A stretch of 64,000 bases of DNA from Rhodococcus phenolicus (lineage in GTDB: Bacteria > Actinomycetota > Actinomycetes > Mycobacteriales > Mycobacteriaceae), in contig NZ_LRRH01000016.1 in the NCBI RefSeq assembly GCF_001646785.1, positions 1-64,000 of the forward strand. The letters are read 5' to 3'. Numbering within the stretch: position 1 is the stretch's first letter; each line of letters opens with the position of its first letter. A program made the position numbers and the translations under genes. The notes below the pieces were generated by a model, which saw nothing but the letters and a program-made list of their open reading frames with translations, had not been told where the DNA came from and did no database searches. Shown piece by piece: positions 17,425 to 26,559 of the stretch.

Positions 17425-18702
17425 GTGAGCACGACGAACCCCGAGACCGGCCCGCTGATCACCGCACTGCGCGACGTGCTCGTCGGTCCGCTCACCGAGA
17501 TCGGTCAACGTTTCTCGACGCTGCTCACCGACCTCGTCCCGCACGACGCGCTCGTCGTCTTCACCCGCGAATGCACGGGCCGGCCGCGGAAGGTCGCGGG
17601 CGACGCAACCGTCGTGAACCGCGTCACAATCGCCGAACTCGACCGTGTCCGAAGCGAACTGACCGGCGGACAGATCAGGCGCGGCCCCGCGGTGATCGGC
17701 GGCCGCAGCCGGGAGGTGTGCGCGATCCTCGACCGCACCGACACGCTGCTGGTGCTGGTTCCGCGCGGATCATGGCCGACGGCGCAACGCTTCGAGCTGG
17801 CCCGGGCACTGTTCACCGTGGTCGCGACCGGAATCCAGCTCCAGGTGCAGGGGGCAAGCCCGGCGTATCTCGCCGAGTCGCGCGCGGCGTCCACCGAGCG
17901 GGCACGCACGGTCGCCGAGCTCACCGAGGCGCACGCCGTGACGCTCGAGACGATTCTCGCGACACTCCGATCGAGGGATCTCGACGACACGCGCGCCCGC
18001 ACGACGGCGCGGGAGACCGCGACGAGCGCGCTGATCGGCCTGCGGTCGGCGGTGGACCGGCACCGCGAGTTCGCGGAGGAGGCGGTGACGACCGCGTTCG
18101 CCCGCATGCACGGTGAGCTGCGCGGCCTGGTCCGGCACCGGTCGTTGATGCTGGAGATGGTCGAACCGTCCGCGGCCGGCCGGGGCATGCCCGGTGAGGT
18201 CGCGCACGCGGCACGGGCCGTCGCGCGCGGCGCCGTGCTCGCCCTCGCGGAACAACCCGGGGTGACGCGGATCCGGGTGGCGTGGCACTGCGACGGCGAG
18301 AACCTGCACATCGACATCCGGGACGACGGCGCGGGGCAGGTCGACGGAGCCGAACTCGGTCGTCAGCTCCGCGATCGGGTCGAAACCCTCGGGGGCAGTC
18401 TGGAATCCGAGTCGACACCCGGCTGGGGGTGCCGGGTCGCTGCGCGGCTGCCGTTGGATCTGGCGGTGCCGCCGCCGGGCAGTCCGGCCCTCGAGGCCCT
18501 CGCGGAACTCGGTCCCCGCGAGGTCGAGGTGCTCGAACATCTGGTGGCGGGACGGCGGAACAGGGCGATCGCCGAACGGCTCGGCGTCAGCGAATCGACC
18601 GTGAAGTTCCATGTGGCGAGCGTGCTGAGGAAGCTCGGCGCCGGCAGTCGCGGTGAGGCCGCGGCGCTCGGCGCGGAGGCCGGGGTCAAGGCCGCTCTGT
18701 AG
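17425..18702 (+). CDS. LuxR-type one-component regulator with degenerate kinase-like ATPase domain
   Basis: A 425-residue soluble protein. The N-terminal half resembles a GAF-like sensor followed by helices, as in NarX-type histidine kinases. Around residues 270-350 is an ATPase-like region with a recognisable G1 box (RDDGAG) and a late glycine box (TPGWGCRVAARLPL), but the N-box asparagine and the phospho-accepting histidine region look eroded. The C-terminus (about 355-420) is a LuxR/FixJ helix-turn-helix (GPREVEVLEHLVAGRRNRAIAERLGVSEST). It therefore seems to fuse sensor, kinase remnant and output in one chain. The GTG start at 17425 is divergent from the FadD-like gene 105 bp away. Confidence 0.78.
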   Translation: MSTTNPETGPLITALRDVLVGPLTEIGQRFSTLLTDLVPHDALVVFTRECTGRPRKVAGDATVVNRVTIAELDRVRSELTGGQIRRGPAVIGGRSREVCAILDRTDTLLVLVPRGSWPTAQRFELARALFTVVATGIQLQVQGASPAYLAESRAASTERARTVAELTEAHAVTLETILATLRSRDLDDTRARTTARETATSALIGLRSAVDRHREFAEEAVTTAFARMHGELRGLVRHRSLMLEMVEPSAAGRGMPGEVAHAARAVARGAVLALAEQPGVTRIRVAWHCDGENLHIDIRDDGAGQVDGAELGRQLRDRVETLGGSLESESTPGWGCRVAARLPLDLAVPPPGSPALEALAELGPREVEVLEHLVAGRRNRAIAERLGVSESTVKFHVASVLRKLGAGSRGEAAALGAEAGVKAAL

Positions 18703-18712
18703 TCGCCCTTCG

Positions 18713-18748
18713 CGGCATCAGCGGCATCAGCGGCGTCGGCGGCGTCAG
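18713..18748. repeat. Four tandem 9-bp repeats
   Basis: Two exact copies of CGGCATCAG are followed by CGGCGTCGG and CGGCGTCAG. They fill the gap between the LuxR regulator stop and the convergent whiB stop, and overlap the last codon of whiB. Probably slippage-prone sequence. Confidence 0.8.
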
Positions 18749-19059
18749 CGGTGCAGCGCGGCCCACCGGCGGGCCCGGCTCGCCGCGTTCGTGCGGGACC
18801 GGCGTTCGGTTTCGGACAGTCCACCCCAGACACCGTAGGGTTCGCCGACCGTCAGGGCGTGTTCGCGGCACAGTTCCAGCACGGGGCACCCGGCGCAGAC
18901 GAGTTTGGCGCGCAGTTCGCGCTGCTCGCGGGCATGACCACGTTCGCCGTCGGGGTGGAAGAACGCCGACGACTCGAATCCACGGCAGGCTGCGTCGAGC
19001 TGCCAGTCCCAGATGGCGGCGTGGGGTCGGGGGAGGGTCACCGTGTTGACGATCGACAT
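18745..19059 (-). CDS. whiB: WhiB3-type iron-sulfur transcription factor
   Basis: A 104-residue WhiB-like protein with four cysteines (one in DAACRG, two in LVCAGCP, one in ELCREH) that hold a redox- and NO-sensitive [4Fe-4S] cluster, followed by the GVWGG turn and a basic C-terminal tail for DNA contact. The stretch SSAFFHPDGERGHAREQRE and the phrase GEPYGVWGGLSE match WhiB3 more closely than WhiB1, WhiB2 or WhiB7. The ATG at 19059 follows GAGGAG at ideal spacing. WhiB proteins act with the principal sigma factor. The gene is monocistronic and divergent from the mycothiol dehydrogenase gene, 215 bp away. Confidence 0.88.
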   Translation of the reverse strand: MSIVNTVTLPRPHAAIWDWQLDAACRGFESSAFFHPDGERGHAREQRELRAKLVCAGCPVLELCREHALTVGEPYGVWGGLSETERRSRTNAASRARRWAALHR

Positions 19060-19274
19060 TTCACTCCTCAGGGCAGGCCGGGGGCGGGTGAATCCGACGT
19101 TAGCCGAACTTAGAACCGCACACAACAGCACTTAGGTATTTTTGAGAACAAAGTCGGGTCTGCTCTTTCGGATAGGTCGGTCAGGCCGTTCGATCAGGTA
19201 CGAGGTCGTACCGCTCTGGATACGGTGTGCACATATCGCGATACCGCAATCGATCCACAGAAGGAGACACCGTC

Positions 19275-20360
19275 ATGCCGCAGACAGTCCGCGGAGTCGT
19301 CGCCCGCTCGAAGGGCGCACCCGTCGAGGTCGTGCCCATCGTGATCCCGGATCCGGGACCGGGCGAGGTCGTCGTCGCGGTCGCCGCGTGCGGCGTCTGC
19401 CACACCGACCTGCACTACCGCGAAGGCGGCATCAACGACGAATTCCCGTTCCTGCTCGGGCACGAGGCAGCCGGCGTCGTCGAATCGGTCGGCGAGGGGG
19501 TCGATTCCGTCGCGGTCGGCGACTTCGTCGTCCTGAACTGGCGTGCGGTCTGCGGCCAGTGTCGCGCCTGCAAGCGCGGGCAGCCGCAGTACTGCTTCGA
19601 CACGTTCAACGCGACGCAGAAGATGACCCTCGAGGACGGCACCGAACTGTCCCCGGCGCTGGGCATCGGCGCGTTCGCCGACAAGACCCTCGTCCATGCC
19701 GGTCAGTGCACCAAGGTCGACCCCACCGCCGATCCGGCCGTCGTGGGCCTGCTCGGCTGCGGCGTGATGGCCGGTCTCGGCGCCGCGGTCAACACCGGTG
19801 GGGTCTCCCGCGGCCAGTCCGTCGCGGTCATCGGCTGCGGCGGCGTCGGCGACGCCGCGATCATGGGTGCGCGCCTGGCCGGGGCGGGCACGATCATCGC
19901 CGTCGACCGCGACGGCAAGAAGCTCGAGTGGGCCACCGACCTCGGGGCCACGCACACGATCAACAGCGCCGAGGTCGACGCCGTCGAGGCGATCCAGGAA
20001 CTGACCGGCGGTTTCGGTGCCGATGTCGTCATCGACGCCGTGGGCCGGCCGGAAACCTGGAAGCAGGCGTTCTATGCCCGTGATCTGGCCGGCACCGTCG
20101 TCCTGGTCGGTGTGCCGACCCCCGACATGACCCTCGAGATGCCGCTGATCGACTTCTTCTCCCGGGGAGGCTCGCTCAAGTCGTCGTGGTACGGCGACTG
20201 CCTGCCCGAACGCGATTTCCCGACCTATGTGGACCTGTACCAGCAGGGCCGGCTGCCGCTCGAGAAGTTCGTCACCGAACGCATCGGCATCGACGACGTC
20301 GAGAAGGCTTTCGAGACCATGCACCGCGGTGAGGTGCTGCGTTCGGTGGTGGTCCTGTGA
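19275..20360 (+). CDS. mscR: S-(hydroxymethyl)mycothiol dehydrogenase
   Basis: Zinc-dependent medium-chain alcohol dehydrogenase (361 residues) that oxidises the formaldehyde-mycothiol adduct to S-formylmycothiol; the homologue is MscR (Rv2259), also active as S-nitrosomycothiol reductase. Visible features: catalytic zinc ligands in [11 protein letters not shown] near residue 37 and GHEAAGVV near 61, the four-cysteine structural zinc loop [15 protein letters not shown] near 90-105, and the nucleotide-binding [13 protein letters not shown] near 190. The ATG at 19275 follows AGAAGGAG. It overlaps by 4 bp the metallo-beta-lactamase-fold gene, the same pair as Rv2259-Rv2260. Its presence marks a mycothiol-making actinobacterium. 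Confidence 0.93.
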   Translation: MPQTVRGVVARSKGAPVEVVPIVIPDPGPGEVVVAVAACGVCHTDLHYREGGINDEFPFLLGHEAAGVVESVGEGVDSVAVGDFVVLNWRAVCGQCRACKRGQPQYCFDTFNATQKMTLEDGTELSPALGIGAFADKTLVHAGQCTKVDPTADPAVVGLLGCGVMAGLGAAVNTGGVSRGQSVAVIGCGGVGDAAIMGARLAGAGTIIAVDRDGKKLEWATDLGATHTINSAEVDAVEAIQELTGGFGADVVIDAVGRPETWKQAFYARDLAGTVVLVGVPTPDMTLEMPLIDFFSRGGSLKSSWYGDCLPERDFPTYVDLYQQGRLPLEKFVTERIGIDDVEKAFETMHRGEVLRSVVVL

Positions 20361-20992
20361 GCGTCTCGCCGATTCGCGTCGACCGGGTCGTCACCAGCGG
20401 AACGTTCGCGCTCGACGGAGGCGAATGGCAGGTCGACAACAACATCTGGCTCGTCGGCAACGACGACGAGGTCGTGGTGATCGACGCCGCACACACCGCG
20501 CAGCCGATCATCGACGCGGTCGGTGGCCGGAAGGTCGTGGCGATCGTGTGCACGCACGCGCACAACGACCACATCACCGTGGCCCCGGAACTGTCCGAGA
20601 AGCTGGACGCCCCGATCCTGCTCAACCCGGCCGACGACATGTTGTGGGAGATGACCCATCCCGGTGTCGCGCACGGCACGATCGAGGACGGGCAGCGGAT
20701 CGCGGTGGCCGGCACCGAGATCCAGGCGATCGCCACGCCCGGTCACTCGCCGGGCTCGACGTGCCTGTATCTGCCCGAGGCCGGCGAGTTGTTCACCGGG
20801 GACACGCTGTTCTCCGGTGGTCCCGGCGCGACCGGCCGCTCGTTCTCGGACTTTCCGACGATCATCGGTTCGATCCGCGACAAGCTGTTCGCGCTGCCCG
20901 CCGAGACGACGGTGCACACCGGTCACGGCGACGGCACCACGATCGGCACCGAATCCCCGCATCTCGAGGAGTGGATCAAGCGCGGCAGCTGA
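20357..20992 (+). CDS. Metallo-beta-lactamase-fold hydrolase partner of mscR
   Basis: A 211-residue cytoplasmic metallohydrolase of the glyoxalase II-like type. The metal motif THAHNDH is near residue 58, a second His lies in TPGHSPGS near 130, and the metal-bridging Asp is in [10 protein letters not shown] near 150. In the mycothiol pathway it is a plausible S-formylmycothiol hydrolase, completing formaldehyde conversion to formate; this is inference from its fixed pairing with mscR. The GTG start overlaps the mscR stop by 4 bp. A strong hairpin follows directly, closing a two-gene operon. Confidence 0.88.
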   Translation: MSVSPIRVDRVVTSGTFALDGGEWQVDNNIWLVGNDDEVVVIDAAHTAQPIIDAVGGRKVVAIVCTHAHNDHITVAPELSEKLDAPILLNPADDMLWEMTHPGVAHGTIEDGQRIAVAGTEIQAIATPGHSPGSTCLYLPEAGELFTGDTLFSGGPGATGRSFSDFPTIIGSIRDKLFALPAETTVHTGHGDGTTIGTESPHLEEWIKRGS

Positions 20993-20997
20993 CCGCC

Positions 20998-21045
20998 CCC
21001 CGTGCGTGCTTTCGGTAGCACCCGCTACCAAAAGCACGCACGGGG
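20998..21045 (+). terminator. Long hairpin terminator after the mscR operon
   Basis: A 15-bp outer stem (20998-21012 with 21031-21045), one C/A mismatch, then a 6-bp inner stem GGTAGC/GCTACC around a 4-base loop. It begins 6 bases after the stop of the metallo-hydrolase gene. Confidence 0.9.
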
Positions 21046-21133
21046 CGGGGCCGGTGGGCGGGAAGCTGAGCCGACGGGCGCACGTATGATGCCCGGATGA
21101 ACGCGACGTCGACGACGGAGGACTGACACGGCC

Positions 21134-22153
21134 ATGTCGAGAACGCGGATCCCGGTCGTCATCGTCGCCGGATTCCTCGGGGCCGGGAAGACGACTCTGC
21201 TCAATCACCTGCTGCGCAACACGCGAGGCGCGCGGATCGGGGTCGTCGTCAACGACTTCGGATCGGTCAACATCGACTCGATGATGGTCGCCGGGCAGGT
21301 CGACTCGATGGTCTCGCTCAGCAACGGCTGCCTGTGCTGCGCCGTCGACGTCAGCGACATGGACGCAATGCTCGACAAGCTCGCGCACCGGTCCTCGGAT
21401 CTCGACGTCATCGTCGTCGAGGCGAGCGGTCTGGCCGAGCCGCGCAACATGATCCGGCTCGTCACCGGATCGGCGAACGAGTACATCATCTACGGCGGTC
21501 TGGTCCTCGTCGTCGATGCCGTCGAGTTCGACGACGCCTGCGCCCGCCACCCCGAGCTCGAACAGCATGTGGCACTGGCAGATCTGTTGCTGCTCAACAA
21601 GACCGACCGTATCGACGCGGACGCCCACGACGAACTGCTCGGGCGGTTGTGTGCCCTCAACCGGCGTGCGGCGGTCGTGTCCACCGAGCACTCCCGCATG
21701 GACCCGGGCCTGCTCTTCGACATCCCGGACCGGCCGGAACCGCAACCGGGGGAGCAGCTGACTCTCGATCGCTTGCTCTACGACGATCACGACGGTGAGC
21801 ACACGCATCTGCACGACGGCTACGACGCCATCGCGTTCGCATCGTCGAAACCGCTGCACCCGAGGCTGTTCGTCGACTTCCTCGAGAACCAGCCCGCCGG
21901 GGTGTTCCGGATCAAGGGATACGTCCACGTCGCCGCGGGCCTGCGCAGCCGCGCCTATCTGGTGCACACCGTCGGCGACCACATCCGGTTCGAACCGGCC
22001 CGTCGCGGTGGGGCGCCCGCGACGACCGAACTCGTGGTGATCGGCGCCGACCTCGACGCCGACGCGGTCCGCGAGCGGCTGGACGGTTGTGTGCCGACGG
22101 AACCGGTGTCGGCGGACGCGATGTACGCCGTCCACCGGTTCACACCGCGCTGA
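21134..22153 (+). CDS. G3E-family GTPase (CobW/YjiA-like, COG0523)
   Basis: A 339-residue nucleotide-dependent metallochaperone-type protein. Motifs in order: Walker A GAGKTTLL near residue 17, a switch region with the CLCC metal-binding cysteines near 72, EASGLAEP near 98, the GTP-specificity NKTD near 155 and a CobW C-terminal domain. A His/Asp-rich linker (DDHDGEHTHLHDG, about residues 217-229) could buffer zinc or cobalt. The ATG at 21134 lies 11 bases after GGAGGA. It appears monocistronic between a terminator and the convergent helicase gene. The client enzyme and metal are unknown; no Zur-type box is visible. Confidence 0.87.
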   Translation: MSRTRIPVVIVAGFLGAGKTTLLNHLLRNTRGARIGVVVNDFGSVNIDSMMVAGQVDSMVSLSNGCLCCAVDVSDMDAMLDKLAHRSSDLDVIVVEASGLAEPRNMIRLVTGSANEYIIYGGLVLVVDAVEFDDACARHPELEQHVALADLLLLNKTDRIDADAHDELLGRLCALNRRAAVVSTEHSRMDPGLLFDIPDRPEPQPGEQLTLDRLLYDDHDGEHTHLHDGYDAIAFASSKPLHPRLFVDFLENQPAGVFRIKGYVHVAAGLRSRAYLVHTVGDHIRFEPARRGGAPATTELVVIGADLDADAVRERLDGCVPTEPVSADAMYAVHRFTPR

Positions 22154-22172
22154 CGACCGTCAGCGAAAGGAA

Positions 22173-23633
22173 CTAGCGCGCAGCGGAATTGCGCTGCGGA
22201 CGACGGCGACGACCCGCAGCGCCCTGACCCTGGCCGGCCTGACCGGAGCGGGCCTGGCCGGATCCGCCGCCCTGCCGGGCGGTGCCGCCCTGCCGCGACG
22301 CGGTGCCCTGACGGGTCCCGCCGCCCTGACGTGCGCCTCCACCCTGGCGGGAGCCGGCACCCTGACGGGAACCCTCGCCCTGACGTGCGCCCCCGCGACG
22401 ACCTTGACCACCGCCCGACCGCTGCGGCCGCGACGGTGCCGCGGACGCCTTCGGCGCCGGCGGCACGTGCGGTGCGACCTCGCCGACGAGCTTCAGCACG
22501 TGCTCGGAGTCCGCGGTCACGCGGATCGGCGAGACCGTGATCGCGGCCTTGCGCATGATGACCTGAAGATCCTTGCGCTGATCCGGAAGCACCACCGTCA
22601 CCACGTCGCCCGCGCTGCCCGCGCGCGCCGTGCGGCCGGACCGGTGCAGGTACGCCTTGTGCTCGGCCGGCGGATCGACGTGCACGACCAGTTCGACGTC
22701 GTCGACGTGCACACCGCGCGCCGCGACATCGGTCGCGACCAGCACCCGCGCCTCACCGGACGCGAACGCCGCGAGGTTCCGGTCGCGGGCGTTCTGCGAC
22801 AGGTTGCCGTGCAGATCGACGGCGGGGATACCCGACTCGGTGAGCTGACGGGCCAGCTTCCGGGCCTGATGCTTGGTGCGCATGAACAGGATCCGGCGCC
22901 CGGTGCCCGACGCGAGGGTCCGCACCAGAGCCTTCTTCGAGTCGACGCCGTCGACGTCGAACACGTGGTGGGTCATCGCGGCGACCGGCGAGTGCGCCTC
23001 GTCCACCGAGTGCAGCACCGGGTCGTTCAGGAAACGCTTGACGAGCTTGTCGACACCGTTGTCGAGGGTCGCGGAGAACAGCAGCCGCTGACCGCCCCGG
23101 GGGGTCGCGTTGAGGATCCGGGTGACACCGGGCAGGAACCCGAGATCGGCCATGTGGTCGGCCTCGTCGAGCACGGTGATCTCGACGGCGTCGAGCGTGA
23201 CGAAGCCCTGACGCATGAGGTCCTCGAGGCGGCCGGGGCACGCAATGATGATGTCGACGCCGCGACGCAGCGCCTCGACCTGGCGATTCTGGGACACGCC
23301 ACCGAAAATCGTCGTCACGCGCAGACCCGTGGTGTGGGCGAGCGGTTCGACGGTGGCGGCGATCTGGGTCGCCAGCTCACGGGTCGGCGCCAGAACCAGG
23401 CCGCGCGGACGGCCGGCCGCGCGCGCCGAACCGCCGGCGAGGCGGGCGGTCAACGGAATCGAGAACGCGAGAGTCTTGCCGCTGCCGGTGCGTCCGCGAC
23501 CGAGAACGTCGCGCCCGGCGAGGGTGTCGGGGAGGGTGTCGACCTGAATCGGGAACGGTGCGGCGATCCCGTTGTCGCCGAGGGTCGCGACGAGGGTCCG
23601 CGGGACACCGAGATCGGAAAAGGATGTGGTCAA
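22173..23633 (-). CDS. DEAD-box RNA helicase with RQG-repeat tail
   Basis: A 486-residue ATP-dependent RNA helicase of the RhlE/CsdA group. Motifs in order: Q motif PFPIQ, Walker A RGRTGSGKT, PTRELA, DEADHM, SAT, and HRSGRTARAG (motif VI). After the helicase core the tail (about 380-486) is low-complexity, rich in Arg, Gln and Gly with many RQG/RQGG units, an RNA-binding RGG-like extension. The TTG at 23633 is chosen because it begins just before the conserved FSDLGVPRTLVATL helix and is preceded by a GAAAGG-type site; the open frame upstream lacks conserved sequence. Likely roles are ribosome assembly, mRNA decay or cold adaptation. Confidence 0.88.
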   Translation of the reverse strand: MTTSFSDLGVPRTLVATLGDNGIAAPFPIQVDTLPDTLAGRDVLGRGRTGSGKTLAFSIPLTARLAGGSARAAGRPRGLVLAPTRELATQIAATVEPLAHTTGLRVTTIFGGVSQNRQVEALRRGVDIIIACPGRLEDLMRQGFVTLDAVEITVLDEADHMADLGFLPGVTRILNATPRGGQRLLFSATLDNGVDKLVKRFLNDPVLHSVDEAHSPVAAMTHHVFDVDGVDSKKALVRTLASGTGRRILFMRTKHQARKLARQLTESGIPAVDLHGNLSQNARDRNLAAFASGEARVLVATDVAARGVHVDDVELVVHVDPPAEHKAYLHRSGRTARAGSAGDVVTVVLPDQRKDLQVIMRKAAITVSPIRVTADSEHVLKLVGEVAPHVPPAPKASAAPSRPQRSGGGQGRRGGARQGEGSRQGAGSRQGGGARQGGGTRQGTASRQGGTARQGGGSGQARSGQAGQGQGAAGRRRRPQRNSAAR

Positions 23634-23835
23634 GGTACGGCGCTGCCTTTCACTGCGGCGTGTGTGCACCTGACCGGAAGATCCGGTGGTGCGGTGGATC
23701 GCCGCGAGGAAGGCCGATGCTGGTGCGTGCGGGCCGGGCACGATCCCGGGCCGCCGGTATCCCACGACGGTGAGTGTCGTCGTGACACTCGAACCGGGCC
23801 AGCCTACCCCATGTACGGACCGGTTCCTGCCGCCG

Positions 23836-24249
23836 TCAGAGTCCGACCCACTCCGAGGCACCGTCGGTGAACGCCTGCCGCTTCCAGATCGGCACTTCGC
23901 GTTTGATGCGCTCGACCAGCTCCGCGCAGGTCGCGAACGCTTCCGCCCGGTGCGGTGCCGCGACCGCGGCGACCAGGGCGAGGTCGCCGATGGTGAGATG
24001 GCCCACTCGGTGCACCGCGGCGACCGGCAGGCCCGATTCGGCGGCGACCTGCTCGCAGCACTTGCGCAGGAACGCTTCCGCGTCCGGATGCGCCTGGTAT
24101 TCGAGCGCGGTCACGGACTGCCCGCCGTCGTGGTTGCGGACGACGCCGGTGAACAGCACGACGGCACCGTGCTCCGGCCCGGCGACCGCGGCATCGACTG
24201 CCACCGGGTCCAGCGGCTCCGACGAAATCCGTGCCAGCAGTTCACTCAT
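23836..24249 (-). CDS. moaE: Molybdopterin synthase catalytic subunit MoaE
   Basis: A 137-residue large subunit of molybdopterin synthase, which inserts two sulfurs carried by MoaD thiocarboxylate into precursor Z. Recognisable motifs: LFTGVVRNHDGG near residue 33, AVHRVGHLTIGD near 80 and the active-site lysine segment KREVPIWKRQ near 115-125. The ATG at 24249 overlaps the end of the moaC-mogA fusion by 8 bp, so it is the last gene of a tightly overlapping minus-strand operon moeA, moaC-mogA, moaE. Its partner moaD lies on the opposite strand at 27640. Confidence 0.95.
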   Translation of the reverse strand: MSELLARISSEPLDPVAVDAAVAGPEHGAVVLFTGVVRNHDGGQSVTALEYQAHPDAEAFLRKCCEQVAAESGLPVAAVHRVGHLTIGDLALVAAVAAPHRAEAFATCAELVERIKREVPIWKRQAFTDGASEWVGL

Positions 24250-25216
24250 GAGCTCCGCCTCCCGAAACCTGCGCGAGAAGATGATCGACGATGGGATCGA
24301 GCGCGGCGAGCCCGTCCTTCACTCCACCTGGCGATCCGGGCATGTTCACCACCACGGTGCGGCCCACCAGCCCGGCGACCCCACGCGAGAGAACCGCGTG
24401 CGGGGTGACCTCGAGACCGCGGCGCCGGATCGACTCGGCGACACCCGGAAGTTCCCGATCGAGCACGGCCAGTGTCGCTTCGGGGGTCGCGTCGGTGGGG
24501 GAGGCCCCGGTTCCGCCGGTGCTCAGCACCAGTGCGGGTGCGCCGGTCAGCGCATCTGCCAGACCTTCGGCGATCCGCGCGTCCGGGTACACGAGCGGGC
24601 CGCGCACCGCGAATCCGCGTTCGGTCAGCCACCGTGCGATCACCGGCCCGGTGGTGTCCTCACGGGTGCCGGCCGCGACCCCGGTCGACGACACCAGCAC
24701 CACCGCCGACCGTTCCGGGGACGCCACCGCTTCCGGGGCCGGGGCGTCCTCGCGTGTCCAGTGTCCGCGCTTACCGCCGTCCTTGGAGATCAGCCGCACC
24801 CCGTTCATCACCGCGCCGGGGTCGACGGCCTTGACCATGTCGTGCAGGGTCAGGCCGGCGACCGCGACCGCGGTCAGGGCCTCCATCTCGACGCCGGTGG
24901 GGCCCTTCGTCTTCGCGGTTGCCTCCACGGTGATGGACGTGTCGGTGAACCCGAACGACACCTTCACCGACGACAACGCCAGCTGGTGACACAGCGGGAT
25001 GAGCTCCCAGGTGCGTTTGGCGGCAGCGATTCCCGCGATGCGCGCGGTCGCGAGGACGTCGGCCTTGGGCATGTCGTCGGCGCGCACCAGCGCGACGACC
25101 TCGGGGGTCGTGACCAGTTCGCCGGCCGCGACCGCGACCCGCGTGGTGTCGGCCTTGGCCGAGACGTCGACCATGCGGGCCCGTCCCTGGTCGTCGAGGT
25201 GGCTCAGATCGCTCAC
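24242..25216 (-). CDS. MoaC-MogA/MoaB fusion protein (molybdenum cofactor synthesis)
   Basis: A 324-residue bifunctional protein. Residues 1-155 are MoaC (cyclic pyranopterin phosphate synthase): MVDVSAKADTTRVA at the start, LCHQLALSSVKVSF near 75 and GVEMEALTAV near 107. Residues 168-320 are a MogA/MoaB molybdopterin adenylyltransferase: a GTREDTTGP segment, LSTGGTGASPTDATPEA near 232 and NMPGSPGGVKDGL near 297. The fusion joins an early and a late step of cofactor synthesis. The ATG at 25216 overlaps the moeA stop by 4 bp, and its end overlaps moaE by 8 bp. Confidence 0.93.
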   Translation of the reverse strand: MSDLSHLDDQGRARMVDVSAKADTTRVAVAAGELVTTPEVVALVRADDMPKADVLATARIAGIAAAKRTWELIPLCHQLALSSVKVSFGFTDTSITVEATAKTKGPTGVEMEALTAVAVAGLTLHDMVKAVDPGAVMNGVRLISKDGGKRGHWTREDAPAPEAVASPERSAVVLVSSTGVAAGTREDTTGPVIARWLTERGFAVRGPLVYPDARIAEGLADALTGAPALVLSTGGTGASPTDATPEATLAVLDRELPGVAESIRRRGLEVTPHAVLSRGVAGLVGRTVVVNMPGSPGGVKDGLAALDPIVDHLLAQVSGGGAHE

Positions 25217-26415
25217 AGCGGAAGTACTTTCACGAGATCTCCGGCGTGGAGGGTGGTGGTGTCCGCCGCGATGTCCAGCAGCACATCGGCTCCCGACATC
25301 CCGGCGATCAGGTGTGAACCGGGCCCGGACACGACGGTCACTCCGTCACCGTCGCGACGGGCGCGGACGAACTGGCGTTTACCGGCCACGGAGGTCAGAT
25401 CGGCGGTGAGCGGCAGCGTCAGCGGGTCGATCGCGGGCAGTCCCGCCGCGGCGCGCAACAGCGGCCGGGCGAACACCTCGAACGAGACGAGGGCGCTGAC
25501 GGGATTGCCGGGGAACGCCAGCACCGGAACCCCGTCGACGACCGCGGTGCCCTGCGGGCCGCCGGGCTGCATCCCCACCGACACGAACTCGCCGCCGCGC
25601 GGGCCGAGCACATCCTTGACGACCTCGAAGTCGCCCTTGGACACGCCGCCGGAGGTGAACACGATCTCGGCGACGGCCGCGGCGTGCGCGATCTTCACGG
25701 CGAACTCCTCCGCGTCGTCGTCGCTGTGGTCGACGGACACCACCTCCGCGCCGTTGGCGAGTGCGCTGGCCGCGAGTGCCGGCCCGTTGGAGTTGAAGAT
25801 CTTGCCGGGTTCCGGATCGGTGCCGCCGAAAACCAGTTCGCTGCCGGTGGAGATCACCGCGACCCGCGGCAGCGTGCGCACCGGAATCGCGGTCACACCG
25901 ACCGCGGCGAGTGCGGCGATGTGCCGGGCCGCGATGATCTGCCCGGCGGGCAGCAGTTCGGCACCGGCGGTGATGTCGCTGCCGCGTTCGCGCACATACG
26001 TGCCGACCCCGACGGATCGGTGCACGGTGACCGTCGGCGCTTCCCCGTCGGCGGAGTTGGCGGTGGTGTCCTCGACGGGGACGACCGCGTCCGCACCCTC
26101 GGGAATGGGCGCGCCGGTCATGATCTTGCGGACGGTGCCCGGTTCGTGGACGGAATCCCCGGCGCCGGCGGCGAGTACCCCGCGCACCGGCAGCGTCACC
26201 GGCACGGTCGCGACCGCCGCGGCGTCGACGGCGTAGCCATCCATCTGGGAGTTGCGGAAGGCCGGCAGATCGATCGGCGCGTGGATGGGTTCGGCCAGCA
26301 CCCGGTTCAGGGCGCGGGCGAGCGGAACCCGCACCGTCGGCCTGGAGCGCAGCGGCGCCAGTAGCGCCGCAACGTGCTCCACGTGTTCCTCCACGGACCG
26401 CCTGCCGCCTGTCAT
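25213..26415 (-). CDS. moeA: Molybdopterin molybdenumtransferase MoeA
   Basis: A 400-residue enzyme that inserts molybdate into adenylylated molybdopterin. Features: SQMDGYAVDA near residue 58, GTVRKIMTGAPIPEGADAVV near 95, a MogA-like domain with ISTGSEL, FNSNGPALAA and FTSGGVSKGD near 180-265, and PGNPVSALVSFE near 295. The ATG at 26415 is preferred (RSVEEHVEHV follows, as in most homologues); another ATG six codons upstream is possible. It is the first gene of the minus-strand Moco operon, divergent from moaA; the 140-bp gap holds both promoters. Confidence 0.94.
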   Translation of the reverse strand: MTGGRRSVEEHVEHVAALLAPLRSRPTVRVPLARALNRVLAEPIHAPIDLPAFRNSQMDGYAVDAAAVATVPVTLPVRGVLAAGAGDSVHEPGTVRKIMTGAPIPEGADAVVPVEDTTANSADGEAPTVTVHRSVGVGTYVRERGSDITAGAELLPAGQIIAARHIAALAAVGVTAIPVRTLPRVAVISTGSELVFGGTDPEPGKIFNSNGPALAASALANGAEVVSVDHSDDDAEEFAVKIAHAAAVAEIVFTSGGVSKGDFEVVKDVLGPRGGEFVSVGMQPGGPQGTAVVDGVPVLAFPGNPVSALVSFEVFARPLLRAAAGLPAIDPLTLPLTADLTSVAGKRQFVRARRDGDGVTVVSGPGSHLIAGMSGADVLLDIAADTTTLHAGDLVKVLPL

Positions 26416-26559
26416 GCCCGCAATCCTAGGCATATCGGACCGCTCGCCGGTCGGGGTGGCGGCGCGACGCGCTGGCGCGTGCCCGTCCACACCCGGGGCG
26501 ACCACACGCCGGGCCGGTGTCTGACTCCGGGAATCGGCCGGGAGCGGCATACTGGCGCT

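Noticed and set aside
21097-21126. Nine-codon frame before the G3E GTPase
   Set aside because: It has no ribosome site of its own and contains the GGAGGA that serves the GTPase gene; probably chance.
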